Below the pieces are notes generated by a model. It was not told the origin of the DNA. It made no database searches and saw only the letters and a list, made by a program, of their open reading frames with translations. Both the position numbers and the translations under genes were made by a program. Below are positions 25,224 to 37,800 of a stretch of DNA of 64,000 nucleotides, piece by piece. Position 1 is the stretch's first letter, and each line of letters starts with the position of its first letter. The DNA comes from Isoetes taiwanensis (lineage: Eukaryota; Streptophyta; Lycopodiopsida; Isoetales; Isoetaceae). The DNA lies in assembly GCA_021234155.1 (NCBI GenBank), contig JAJEKV010000005.1:9852572-9916571 (forward strand), in the 5' to 3' direction.

Positions 25224-25385
25224 AAAATATCGAATAAAAGATTCTTGTCACCTACATGACAATTACAATAGTGTGTAATTGCGAACGCGTCAACAACGGG
25301 AACATAAAATATCGAACAAAAGATTCTTGTCACCTACATGACAATTACAATAGTGTGTAACTGTGCACGCGTCAACGGGTCTTCT
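25224..25385. repeat. 82-bp tandem duplication and TATG microsatellite
   Basis: AAAATATCGAA..AAAGATTCTTGTCACC starts at 25224 and again at 25306, giving a period of 82 bp. The duplicate segment at 52.8 kb has only one copy, so this arose in copy 1 or was lost from copy 2. A (TATG)n run follows at about 25419-25439. Confidence 0.85.
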
Positions 25386-25679
25386 AATGGGCAACCCATT
25401 GATGCGTAACATGTCTTACGTATGTATGTATGTATGTATGATATGGAGCCCAAAAGGTGTTTTATAAAGATGTGACAGTCAGAAAGAAGACTAAGGGCCT
25501 GAGATACATATTTGACGAATGTTTGCTTTCTAGAAAAAATTTCAGCTGCAGCTCTCTGCAATGTACACAGTATAAATTCCAAAAATGATTGCTTATGAAA
25601 GAATGGTTCTCTGTACATTGTGTTGCTCTTGCAATTTTGTCATAGCCATAGCCAAGAAAAATTAGCTCTTGCAATTTGG

Positions 25680-28600
25680 TCATAAATGCTCCGAGATAAG
25701 AGGGCCTCTTATCTCGGAGAGGGTATGCAAAATTTCCCGCATACTTGGTCTGTTGACAGGCTCCCCACTGGTGCATAGCAGGGCTAACTTCAGTAGAATC
25801 ACCAGTTCTTCTTGTGTAGACTCATGGGCTATAACAGGATCGAGGATCTCATATACAGTCTGTGTTTGTTCCAGAGTAATCTTTACCCACATCTCACCTC
25901 TCAATGTCTTCACAAACTAGGATCAGCAGGGAATTTGCCTGTGAGGGTTCACCGAAATTTTACCCCACCATGCGTAAGCATCAATTTTCTCGTTCCTTTC
26001 ATTGTCATAGCGAGACCTCTGTCCTTAAAAAATTATTCTTCGTTTAGCGGACAAGATAAAGAAATTCGAGATAGTTGAAATTTACCTAGACAATATATAT
26101 CCAAAAGTGCCAACAATGCTTGACATAGATAAACCGTTCTTGTCAATCAGCTTTGCTATGCCAAAATCAGTGATGTGTGGTACCATATCAGAGTCCAGGA
26201 GAATGTTGCTGGATTTGATGTCTCTATGAACAATCTGGGGTCTGGCATCATGGTGCAAGTATGTCAGTCCCTGAGCAATCGCAATGCAATCTTTTACGTA
26301 TGCACTGTTTCCAATCAAGAATCGATTATTTGCTTGGGGTGCAGAGCATCATTTAAGTTTCCTCCTTCAAGGTAATCAAGCACGATGTAACCATTTTCTT
26401 CTCGAGTCATGAATCCAATAATTTTAGCTAGATTTCTATGCTTCATCTTGCTTAAAATCTCTATCTCCCTCTCAAATGTTGTTGCCACTGACTGACTTGA
26501 TAGCAACAATTGTTTTACTGCAAGAACCCGTCCAGAACTTGTAGTTACTTTATGTACAACACCATGACCACCTTTTCCAATAATATTGTCCTCTGTCAGG
26601 TTTTGTGTTGCTTCCACTACTTCTTCTACTGACAAATACCTCCTGTCTGCAAAAAGACGAATGGATTTTTGCCTTTTATGAGATGCGGTTCTTTTGTACA
26701 ATAGTAAAAGAAGTCCAAGGACTCCAAAACAGAATGCCACTGCTCCAAGGACAATCCCAGCGATGGCACCAAAACTGATTCTGATGCCCTTTTTAGTTTC
26801 CTTAGCATTATCTGCATTGCAAGATACATTTGAAATGCAAGTCCTGGGATTCCCCATAAATGATTCTACTTAGTGGCAACATTCTGAAGTTTTTCCATGA
26901 TTGAGGAACACTTCTGTCAGTTCATTAGATGACATTGACAGATATCAGAGACCGCATATCAGATAAACTTTCAGGAATAGCACCTAATTTGTTATATGAA
27001 TGAATCCTTTCTCGAGCTTTTGTATTCAGGGGCTTCCGCTCTGCTGATATACTGCCATCGAGCTCATTTAAGCTTAGGTTCAACATCATGCTTAGTTGGC
27101 CTAGCTTCCCAAACTCAGCAGGTATGTGGCGCATAATTTGTTTCTTCTTCCAATCTTGGCTCACGAAGTCTCTGAAACAGAAAGAAATAAAAGGGGATTT
27201 CTCCTTCAGACTATTCCTTCTGGATTCAACTGCTCCAAGGAACTCAGATTTTGTATTTGGACGGATATTTCAGCCTTCAAAAGTTGATAAGATCTAGAGA
27301 AGTTATATTTTTGCAGTAAGCAATTTCTGCTGGAGAATAGAACCATTCAGCTTATTATCAGAAAGTCAAGGATTACCAACTTGGAAAGACACTTAAACTA
27401 CTTGGGGCGGTCCGTAAAGCAAGTTGTTTTTAAACTTTAAATGGCTCAAGTTCCAGCATAATCCAGATCCCATGGAACTAATATGACCTTCTGATTTATT
27501 AAACCAGCAAAATCTAGTAAATATAGACTTTAGATGAGTTCAAAGCCTACAGGAATGGCGCCATTTAGAGGTTATTTGCCAGTTGCAAACATACGTACTT
27601 TTGCACCCTGCTAAGTCTTCTGGGATGGTGCCTGATAGCTGATTTCCTTCCATGTCCAAACTCCAGAGATGTCCAGAAGCACATAAAAATGGAGGAATCT
27701 TTCCTGTCAAACTGTTGTGATTAAAGTCAACCAGAGAGAAATTATTCAGCTTGCCTAATTCCTGAGGAATATCACCTTGCAGATTGTTGTTGTCAAGATA
27801 CAGTTCCTTCAAATGTGTGAGATTGCAGAACTGTATGGGTATGGAGCCATTGAGCTTGTTAGTCCGCAGGTTCATCACAATGATGTTACTTAAATTTCCA
27901 ATATCTCCGTGAATAGGACCTGTAAAGGCATTCTGATCTAATCTCAAAATTTCAAGCCTTGATAACCTACCTAACTCCCTAGGAATACCACCGCTGAGCT
28001 GATTTTCCTGAAGAAACACAGAAACTAAACTTTTGGCATTCAAAATCTCTGATGGGATGTTGCCACTCAAGTTATTGGAATAAAGGGATACCCTGTCAAT
28101 TTGAGACAATAATCCTAGCTCGGAAGGGATATTTCCTGTAAGGTTGTTGTTTCCTAGGGACAACTCTTGAAGCAGGCTGCAATTTCCCAATTCAGAGGGT
28201 ATTGAACCATTCAACCCATTGAAAGACAGATCAAGTATCGATAGAGAAGTGCAATTACCAAGCTTTGGAGGAATGCCACCTTGCAGCTGGTTACGAGACA
28301 AGTAGAGTATTTGCAAATTTTGAAGCTCACCAAGTGATGCTGGAATGTTGGAAGAGAATGAGTTGCTATTAAGATAAAGTATTTCCAGCGCGCCGCAGCT
28401 CCCGAGTTGTGAAGGGATTGGTCCAGTGAGGGAGTTGTAGTCCAATGCCAAATACGTTAGATATGCAAGCTCATGTGGGAAGTCAATCTGACCAGATAGT
28501 TTCTCATTCCAACCCAGATCCAAGTGTCGAAGCTCTTTCAGCTTAAATATGTCAGATGGAATTCCTTCAGACAGATAGTTGGCACGAAGAGACAAATATG

Positions 28601-29042
28601 TGAGCTGGTACAATCTTCCAATCCCTTGATGAATTGGCCCTGTCAGCAAGTTGAAGCCCAGATCAAGATATTCAAGTTTAGTGCAATTTTCAAGTTCTGG
28701 TGGTATGATGCTGCTGAAACTATTTTGACTAAGATCCAACCTTTTAAGCTTTGTAAGATTGCCTATATGGGGCGCAATATTCCCTCCCAATGATAAACTG
28801 GACAGATTGAGAGTTTGGACCCTTAAACCATCTGCAGTGCAGGAAATATGAAGCCATGAGCAGGGACTAGAATCAGAGGCATTCCAAGAATCAAGCATTT
28901 TCTGAGTGTCTATGATATAGGATTTCAGAGAAATAAGTGCTTCTCCATCTTGGGAGAGCTTGCAATTGACTAGAAATGATGGAAGAGTTACTGCAATGAG
29001 AAAGATTCTTGTCATCAAGTCGTTTATGGACAAGGCCGCCAT
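25680..29042 (-). pseudogene. LRR receptor-like kinase pseudogene (duplicate of 55302-58652)
   Basis: Reading from ATG at 29042, the first 500 or so codons are open: signal peptide, N-terminal LRR cap, then about 17 LRRs. A one-base deletion near 27580, seen against the intact copy, shifts the frame and stops translation at 27540. 27.5-26.9 kb is eroded by many indels. 26857-26315 is open again and encodes the transmembrane segment and kinase N-lobe, with GKGGHGVV and LAVKQL. 26318-26082 gives HRDIKSSNILLD and DFGIAKL, then a two-base insertion breaks the activation segment at GTFGYI. The intron is still visible at 26085-26019 (67 nt). The last exon has further frameshifts but keeps the C-terminus, ending ISEHL and TGA at 25682-25680. 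At least five lesions make a full-length product impossible. A truncated secreted LRR fragment could in principle still be made. Confidence 0.88.
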
Positions 29043-29264
29043 ATTGGGCTGTCTTTTTGATAAATCCACCAATCACACTATTTTCTATCTTGTGCTGCAT
29101 GTTTAAATAAACTGCTTATCAAGGACTAGGTCAGGTGAACTAATATTGTATATTGTATGAGCATCAATAAACTAAGACGATTTGGACTGTTTCCACTCAG
29201 AATATCAACTCGCATTAACTCGCTTGTCAAAGACACGAGCATATACTATACTAAAATATATAAA

Positions 29265-30525
29265 AAACCCGATCTGCCTTGCATGTGTTTTGCTGTATCT
29301 CTTTTGGCGGTAAGGTGAGTGTCTGAGACTCACTAAATACATTAGATAATATTCTAACTGTTTGACTCAATAAGTCATTTGGACAATATTTTAAGTATTC
29401 TCCAAATGGTAATGCTCTTAAATATAATTCTGATGTCATCTAGTTGATCCTCAGTTTTTAGGCCAAGTGTTACTTGCATGTGTATGCTGTATCTTTTGGC
29501 AATGGGTGGTGATACCAGACTCCTAAATACATTAGACAATATTCTAACTATTTGACTCAATAAGTCATTTGGACAATATTTTAAGTATTCTCCAAATGAT
29601 GATAACACTGATATAATTCCTGATGTCATCTAGCTGATCCTCCAGTTTTCGTTGTTAGTAACAGAAATGACAATCTAGAAGTACTCATAAAACCATTGAT
29701 GGTCTAGTTGTGAATGACGTTCTTGGCATTTCTTTGATATGAATTATTCTAGAAAAGTATTTGAAGTCAATGAGCTAAAATGGCCTAGATTGTCTAATCA
29801 AAATCAACTTGCATTAACTAGAACATCCCAGTTGGAGCGTACTAATATAAAAATCAGGTCAAGCTTTACATGTGCTCAGGCAGGTGGTATGCCAAATGGA
29901 ATAAATCTTTATCTAAATAGTTATAGTCAATAAGCTAAATCACAAAGATATACCTAGGACCCATGCTCCACGACAATACTGAAAAATCTAAACAAATATA
30001 GGGAATGTACAAATGTATGCGCCAATCCTTAGGAATATAGAAGGTGCAATACACAACAATCAAGAGCTTCCCAATCCCTAAGAATATAAAAGGTGCAATA
30101 CACAATGGTCATGAGCTTCCCTGGATTCATATCCGGGCTACACCACAGGACTAAATAATCAGAAGTAGACCATACCTAAGCTATACCCCAAGGCTAAATA
30201 ACTAGTGGTAGGACATGCTTGGGGCAAAGGGTGGGTTGCTCTCTTTATACGAAGGGTTCCTACTTGTATATGTCAATTGCTTATCTTTTGGCAATGGGTG
30301 GTGATGCACACTCACTAAATAATTGGGGAAAGGGGTGGGTTGCTTGTTTATGGGAAGGGTTACTACTTGTATATTGTCAATTGCTTATCTTTTGCCAATG
30401 GGTGGTGATGCAGACAATATTCTAACTATTTGACTCAGTGAATCATTTAGACAATATTCTAACTATTTTTCAAATGATGATAACGTTGATATAGTTCCTA
30501 ATGGTTATCAAGCTGATGCTCCAAT
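29265..30525. repeat. Diverged about 185-bp repeats upstream of the pseudogene
   Basis: Units containing TTTTGGCAATGGGTGGTGAT, then TTTGACTCAATAAGTCATTTGGACAATAT, then TGATGTCATCTAG recur near 29285-29455 and 29470-29645, and in altered form at 30285-30520. Between them a 104-bp sub-unit (GTGGGTTGCT..TTATCTTTTG) occurs twice, at 30231 and 30335. The same arrangement lies in copy 2 at about 58855-60100. The + strand of the units has a protein-like texture but no sustained frame. Confidence 0.75.
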
Positions 30526-32607
30526 TTTGGATGTTAGTAACGGAAATGACAATGTGGAAATAACTCATAAAAACATTGTGAATATCATCTTAACAACTTT
30601 GCCGATGAGATTATTCCAGAAAATGTATACAGAAGATTGTCCTCTGATATGCATAACTAGCGTATGGGTTCGTACTAAAACATCTTCTTTTTTATTTTGG
30701 GATGAAGTTGGGGTGTCCCGGGTCTGCGTGTTATGCGGCGTTCAGCACTAAATCTTGCGGACCACCTTTCTACGGGCGGGCTAGCATCATTGATGGCCAG
30801 TTTTTTAGCGGCCAAAGTGTTGAATCTTTGCCATCTCTAGCTTAATGATGCGACCATCCTTCCTTTAATCACCTTTCTGCCCACGATTTATGGCACTCCA
30901 AGTTCTCTCCGCGATTTTTGGCCCTCAAACTTGAAAGTTTGGAGTGGGTTTTGAGTTTTGTATAAATTTGTAAGCAAAACCATGATAGCATGAGCGCAAA
31001 TAAACCCTTGTTCTTTTCTGGGGCTCCCATCTACGAACCAAGGCTTCTAAGATCTCTGCGGACAAGCTGGGAAAAGGTTTGTTGGGCAGGGGCGGTTCTG
31101 CCATGTTAGTAAACCTCAGCGTGTCCCTACCATTTTCTTCATATCTTTGCCCTTTAAGGTCTTTTAGTTTAAAGACTCCAATCTTTGTCTTGGATAGAGT
31201 CAATGTGCTTGTGGGGGATTTGGACAAGCACATTTATAAGATGCCAAATAGACTTTTGCATTATACCTAAAATTTCTTTCTTCATATATAAAACTCTTTG
31301 GAGGCTGGAGCATTTTATTGTAGTTCGATGAACTGCACTTAGCTGAAGTGATTGCAGAGCCTAATCTTTTAGAAACCTGAAAATGACAAGTCATCCTCTA
31401 TCATCTATCATATTCAGCGTTAAACACGGCATCTAGATGTAAGTCGGTCAACAATTTCGGATATATTGCCATTGCTAAGCGGGAAATAGAATTGTGATTA
31501 AAGCGATGTTTTCATCAGTTACATCGCTAAACTTCTGCATTTGCCAAGAACCAAGTTGTGAAGGTAAATGGATAATTTTAGGTGTATATATGGCATTTGT
31601 CAAGATCAAGATTTTGTTTAGTATCTGAGGAATAAAGGAGCCTTGGATGCAGGAGCCTTTGGAGCTTCTCTCGGGGGAAATTGGGTATGTGAATGGGACT
31701 TGGAATATGAAGAAGTGAAGCAAGGCAGTATCAAGCGATTTAGGCGGTGGGCAATATTAGATGCAAGTCGAGGTCAATGAAAATTTAATACTTAAGAGTG
31801 GTTATATGGGTAAGATTAGACTTGTACTCTAATGATGTATATGTTGGATTGGATTGACAAGGGGAGAATTGTGCAATGCATAGGTGAGCTTCTTTAGATT
31901 TGCCATCCGATTGTACAAAGCAGAAGGTCTTCACTATCCATTGTTTTTGGCGTAACCCATGGTGGAATAGGATGCAAGCACAAGTTTGCATCTAAGTGAA
32001 TTTCTCTGCCATGGCTAATTTTCCTAATTGAAGCTGTAGCATTCATTTGATGATTAGATCATTGAAAATTGTTACACAAACATAGGGTTTAGGTTAGGGT
32101 TATAGAGTATACACATGCATTAGAAGAATAGAGCGTTATGAATAGTTTGCTATACAACTTTCTATATCTTTTGTAGACTCATACAGCATATGACTAAAAC
32201 ATTTGCTGTGTAAGCACACTACTCTTATTCTCTATTTTGCATCTTTTTAATATTTTTGAAGATTTTTAAAATTTTTGAAAAAAGCTTTAAGCGTATTTCA
32301 TATAAAATCGTTAAAATCTTTAAAATTCTTAAAATCATAAATCCTTAGATTGTGCTTTTTAAATCCAAATATATGATATTCTTGAACTTATTTATCTTTG
32401 TATTCTCCAACCTCTATAATAATGTTTTTCCTAAACTTTCTTGAGAGTTGCATGGCAAAAGCGACTATGATATCTTTGTACTTGAACTTAATAGTTTCTA
32501 ATAGCGGCATAAACTTTTGATTTACTTGTTGGCATGCTCGTCTTATAATTTGTAGCAAAATGTGCATTTTGACAATAGCAAATATGTCAATAAAGCATTG
32601 CAAAGGA
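30526..32607. other. Duplicated upstream DNA, no gene recognised
   Basis: Collinear with 60106-62219. No continuous frame exists in either copy. The two copies differ by many small indels in the same places where one would expect a frame to be kept, so there is no sign of selection on a protein. The short TTTAGGTTAGGGTTATAG near 32087 resembles telomere repeat but is not an array. Confidence 0.5.
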
Positions 32608-34215
32608 ATATTCAGCCGGTCAGCGTGGCGAAATCATTCTAACTCAAAACGAGCATGCATGCATGCATTGCATGCATCGCATGCGTTTGGGCCGTTCGAT
32701 GAGTTAGACATTTGCTACTTATTCTGATTCTTCATCGACATTTATGGTAGCTTCTTCTTCTCTCGTGATGCCTTATTCTCTTTGAACCCACCCTCCCCTT
32801 TCTTTTGTTTTACTATATTTTGTACAGGATTGCATTTGTCATGTTTTCCACTGGGTGGGTGATGCTTTTTCCATCCGGTTTGGATCAAAAAGCGGCGCCA
32901 TCGTTTTGACTTCTCCATGCAGCGGAGTTTTGGGAAGCGATTACGCCTTACGTTTAGCCAAGCGCAGAACTTATCACTAGGAGTTTTCCTCGAAAAGTAG
33001 GAATTTTTAATCCGGTGATAAGCTTTGGCAGGTATCAACACTCATCTATTAGCATTGTATTTGTTTTTAGGGTCCAAATGTATAAATTGGATTTTCCCTT
33101 TATTTTTTAAGTGGGTAGTTAGCGTGTGATAGGCTATCCTTGTCCTCATTAATAGAAATGTGGGGATAGATAAAGGAAGCCTATCTATCATCTCAACTGA
33201 TTTCTACAATGGTGGGCGGTGGATAGCGCACACATAGAACTACCCACGAAAAATAAAGGAAAAATCCAATTATAACATTTGGACCCCAAAAACAAATACA
33301 ATGCTAATAGATGAGTAAGGCGATGTGTACTAAGCTATCAAGGATTAAAACCCGCCCTTTGGGTTTTAGGAAAAACCTAGTGATAAGCCTTACGGCGAGA
33401 TAGACAAGCGTAAAAAGCGAATACCCAAAAACAGCGCGGAAATCAAAGCGGATGGCGGCTAAGCCAACACGGCGCATCACCAACAACAAGCGAGAAACAT
33501 ACCAAGAATAGCATCACCCGATTGGGTGGAAAAAAGCATCACCTTAGGAGTGGAAAAACTTGTCATGAGAACTTGTACGATATAGTAAACAAAGAAAGGG
33601 GAGGGTGGGTTCAAAGGCCAAAGATGCTGAAGAAAAGAAGCGCCCGATAAAATGTGATGAAGAACTGCGCAATAAGTAGCAGCCCATCACGGCGAGCGGC
33701 CCCAAAGCGCATGCGATGCATGCATGCGGCGCTGTATGCATGCATGCATGCTCAAATAACGAGCAAGAATGCCGATTAAGCTACGAATCCTGACAACATT
33801 CTTACTAGCATTTCGCATGAAACCAACAAAGCGCTGAGAATACCAAAGGACTTCCTTAACAAACTAGGATGAGGGCGAAGGTCGCAGGATGAAGGCTAAA
33901 AAGGCCGAAAGGGCCAGCCGGGAAAACAGCGCCAAATTAGCCAAACAGGCGGGGAAAGAAGCCCCTCCCACACTTGCGGGGACAAATCAAAAGAGAATAA
34001 AGATGCTGGCGAGGAAGCGGAGTAAAATATACCGATGAAGAACTTCTGCGCAATAAGTAATAGCCCATCGACGAAACTGACCCAAAAGCGTCACGTGCAT
34101 GCATGCGACACATGCAATGCATGCATGCATGCTTCGTCTTGAAGCAAGAATCGCAGATTAAACTCTGGCGAATGCGACAACGTCTTACTGCTAAACTCGC
34201 ATAAAACCAACAAGC
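32608..34215. mobile_element. Foldback-like inverted-repeat insertion
   Basis: Left arm 32653-33139 and right arm 33221-33752 are imperfect reverse complements around an 81-bp centre. The innermost part (CATCTATTAGCATTGTATTTG.. to ..AAGTGGGTAGTT) is the best matched. Both outer ends carry ATGC runs. A partial third copy of the right-arm outer portion follows directly at about 33960-34210, with its own ATGC run at 34096-34132. Each arm also contains a LINE-type 3' stem-loop (32970-33022, and 33331-33390 on -). Copy 2 of the segmental duplication lacks the whole block: it has about 30 bp of T-rich sequence at 62220-62250 instead. No transposase frame is present, so it is non-autonomous if it is a transposon. 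Confidence 0.75.
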
Positions 34216-34625
34216 GCCATGCAAATCATAAAAATTCTTTAAAAGCATTGAGATTTATAAATTGCACAAAAATAAGCAGGTCTTTTAACAACATTGTTTC
34301 CAATTTTGGGAGGCTAACAAATTTGAAGGAATATAGTTTGTCAGCTCTCCCTCCGGAAATGGGACTTCAAGTTGTACAACATGCGACATGTCTTAGAAAA
34401 TTTGTATTAAGAAATTAAGTGTCTTTATGCCCGGCCGAGAGAAATGGACAGCAACTTCAAGATCAAGAGCAAAATGAGGATGCTCTTGGAAATTGACCGT
34501 AGTCTAGAAGACACACACTTGTGTTAGAGATTGGAAATCATAGAAAGTTGAGATCAACCATTAACATTAAGGGCTACTTACATCTAGTTAGACGATTGCC
34601 TAATGATATAATGTCGTTAGATCCC

Positions 34626-34857
34626 CAATGAAGAGATAAGATTATGAGAGAAACTCATGGGCATGAAGATCATAGGAAGGAAAGGGAGGAATAGAATTTG
34701 AATAGAGGTGTGATGAACACTAGAGAGTGGGTAACCATCTTCCCAATGAAGAAAAAGATTGAGAGAGAAGGTCATGGGCATGAAGATCATAGGGAGAAAG
34801 GGGAGAATAGAATTTTGAATGAGTTATGATGAACGCACTAGAGTGGGTAACCATCTT
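34626..34857. repeat. 118-bp tandem duplication at the right breakpoint
   Basis: CAATGAAGAGATAAG.. at 34626 recurs as CAATGAAGAAAAAG.. at 34744, and both share CATGGGCATGAAGATCATAGG and end in GTGGGTAACCATCT. The first unit starts within two bases of where homology to the other segmental copy ends. Confidence 0.85.
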
Positions 34858-37800
34858 GGGTGTATTAGGAATGTTAAAGGCTTTACAATTCCTAATCTAT
34901 CATTATTCAAGGGCACTCAAATGAGGCAAAGATAACATAGGAAGATGTGAAGAGAGGGTGCAATTTAGAAATTTACATCAATCTTTAGCATGATGATAAG
35001 CTGAATTGTAAATCGTGGTTGTCACACTTTCAATCAAGAGTCCTAGTCGTGTGTCTCAGACGGGCGGCTCTTAATCATTTTGGATGATCATGGTAGCCTT
35101 GTAGACTTGATGTCATTTTGTGATGGGACATGGAAATTCATTTTTCCCTTGTTGCTTGCATACATTCATGGGCTGCAACCTTTGGATGTTGTTTCTTTTG
35201 TATCTTTCAATGCGGTAGCTTTTCAAGCATATGGGGTTGTATATATGGTTAGGAAAGGCTGAGGTTAGGGCCTAAGAGGAGGAGATTGTTGAGCTAGTCT
35301 CACTATCCATTAAGATAGGATTGACATCAAGCAACACAAGGCTAGATTGTTAGTGAAATTGGTATTTTGCCTTTATATTACGGAAAGAGTGAGATTAGGC
35401 TTGAAGGTTGTAGGTTTGTTAACCATGTCGCTGGCTTTACAGTGCATCTGGCCGAGGGAAGATGTGCAGATGGCAATGCCATGGGACTTGATGGCAACAA
35501 CCTTGATGAAGCATGTGTCTTGAATGTGCAAATGCATTTGGAAGGACCACAGGAGATTGTTCATCGATCAAAAGCCGGAGTTGGAAAATGTGATGTTGGA
35601 TATGCCTGTCGAGAACCTAAACATATGCAACATCAAATTGACAATGTGAAGGGCATGCATTGGATGCTCAAAGAGAAAAAGCCAGGAAAAAGGGCGGTTC
35701 GGGCTACACCTTAATAGGTATATATTTTACAAGGAATGGCCTATTATATACTTAGAAAAAAATCATATGTGGTACACCACCTTAAATGTATTATTGCTAG
35801 TCAGAAGAGGTTTTAGAGGAAGAACCTTGACACTAATATGTATCTTTGAGAAATTGTACAATGATACATTATGATGCAGCACCCAATCTCGCTGCGATAT
35901 CACGAGGGCATGGCGGGTGCATGCATTCGCGGTGGAATAGATTCTAGCACATCCCTTTGGGGTTGTGGTGAGTAGCACATGGTCTGTTGGTTAAGGAAGC
36001 GGGATCAACTCGGCCTGAGAGGGTGGATATGAGTGATGCCATGCAATCTTGCAAGTATGACATTCACCTTCAATAATGCCATGGTGGAAACAGCGGCATA
36101 TATTATTCTATCCTTCGCCTCCCGATCCCACTTGCCTACACACCAATTTAGAGGCAATGTGCATCTGTGCAAGTGAAGCTATCAATGCCACCTGCACTTT
36201 TTAGTGGCAAATGTATATGGAGGTATACTTTGTGGACATGGGGTTGATGAAGTTGGTAGTGTATTGTCTTAATATGTTCAAGACCACACTGGCATCCAGG
36301 CTTAGCGATGAAAGAAAGTATCAAGGTATGAGTGCGTAATGGCGATCCCTCTTTAATTTCAACACAGTATGCATTTGCGCTCTTGCACATATCTTGGGCA
36401 CAAGTCTCTCTCCACTTTGGGCTTTCGTCTCTCCTTGAGGCATTCTTGGAGCCCACATCCGCAGTATAAGCAAGGTGAGTTGATTGGTGCCCATATGACT
36501 ATCTTCAAAGTAGATAATGTATGGCAATCAGAGTCTTGTGCTTTGTAAAGTAAGAATCATGTCTCTTGTAAAGTATGGACTATGGATTTTACCTCAGTAC
36601 TTTGAGCTTCATTAAGGCTTTTCCTATTTCCAGGTGGCTAGGGTATGAGCCGGGCAGGAGTTACCGACTCTTTACAAAAGAGCGAGTTCTACCAAAACCC
36701 CTAAGCAGCATGAGATATGGGTCGATCGCCATAGCTGCATCTTTGTATTTATTTACTCGCATTGCATACAATGCCTTCCAACACAACTTGATAGAAATAC
36801 TAATACGTAGTGCAGGGAAACTCGTCCAAGTACTTGCAGGTGATTACACACCACATTTTGGTCGATAAGTGAAGAAAGGAACGCCGTGCGCCATAGAAGA
36901 TGAGACAAGCGATACCTCAATCTTAACCAAATTGGCCCACATTCCAATGGCTCGGTAGAGAGTATCAAGGACATGTAGATGTTGCTCCATGTCTTCAAGG
37001 ATCTTCCAATTGATTAATGTAGAGGCCAAACGACATTGAAAGAAGGCGAGCATCCACAGCGGACCTATACTATTGTTGGCGGGCTTTTTACGCCGATGTC
37101 ATTCCCACACGGCCGGAGTCTCATACAACATAGTACATACTATATTTTTGCAAACTATAGAGGCTCTCAATTGTCTTCTTTCCTACAACTTTTACGTAAT
37201 GTCCCACTGCTCATATCTGATGTTCCCATGGTATAGAGCAGGAGTTCATCCCTCGTTCCAAGCGTACATGTACGAGGAGCCATCCACCCAACATCCGAGA
37301 TCATACAACCAACAGGACTGTGAGTGAGATGGATGTGTCATTCATCTAAATAAGCCGCTGCTGGCCCAAATCGTTGGGCAAGGGAGAGTTACTAACTTGG
37401 GACCCAAATTGGGGTTTGTACCCCATTTGCCCCAATTGGTGGGAGGTTGGTGGAGGAGGAATTTCTTGTTCCACCCATGTTCCCGGTAGGAAGGATGGAG
37501 TACCCGGCGAATAGTGGACCTAGCTATGATCCGTTAGATGCGTAGATAGCTTGGATTCATGATAATCTCATACGCCTTTAATTCATCTTGATATGTTATT
37601 TGAACCAAAATGGTATGCGGTTATTGACCCGGTAGCATCATTTGCACCTTCTCTTGTTCCTTGAATGTATAATTCTCTGCAAAATCCCTTTCACAGGGCC
37701 ACGATAAATGCTGGGGATTCTCTAGGAAGCTCCTTGAAACATTTTACTGCTATATATTATAATATTTATTGTGTAAGGAAGTGTTGGACCCAGCCCTAAT

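Larger units (their letters stand above)
25124..34624. repeat. Segmental duplication, copy 1
   Basis: From TGTTCTATAAATAACAAAC at 25124 this region is collinear with 52691-62665 in the same orientation. It contains the receptor-kinase pseudogene, its upstream repeats and a further 2 kb of unrecognised DNA. Homology ends near 34624 (GATCCCCA, then different sequence). The only large differences are the foldback-like insertion at 32608-34215 here and the LINE at 53133-55205 in the other copy. Small indels and substitutions are frequent but uneven along the length. Confidence 0.9.

Noticed and set aside
29239-29265. TATACTATACTAAAATAT as a Helitron 5' end
   Set aside because: It occurs in both segmental copies, lies on the wrong side of the 25123 terminus for the + orientation, and lacks the A-TC start.
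32085-32106. Telomere-like TTTAGGTTAGGGTT
   Set aside because: Only two or three degenerate units; its duplicate at about 61703 has diverged. Not an interstitial telomere array.
32653-34132. ATGC runs as a CRISPR-like or regularly spaced array
   Set aside because: These are self-complementary microsatellites at the arm tips of the foldback block. There is no repeat-spacer structure, and the host is eukaryotic.
35270-35300. Polypurine tract followed by TGTTGAGC, like a copia 3' LTR junction
   Set aside because: No paired LTR, primer site or Pol sequence accompanies it in the neighbourhood.
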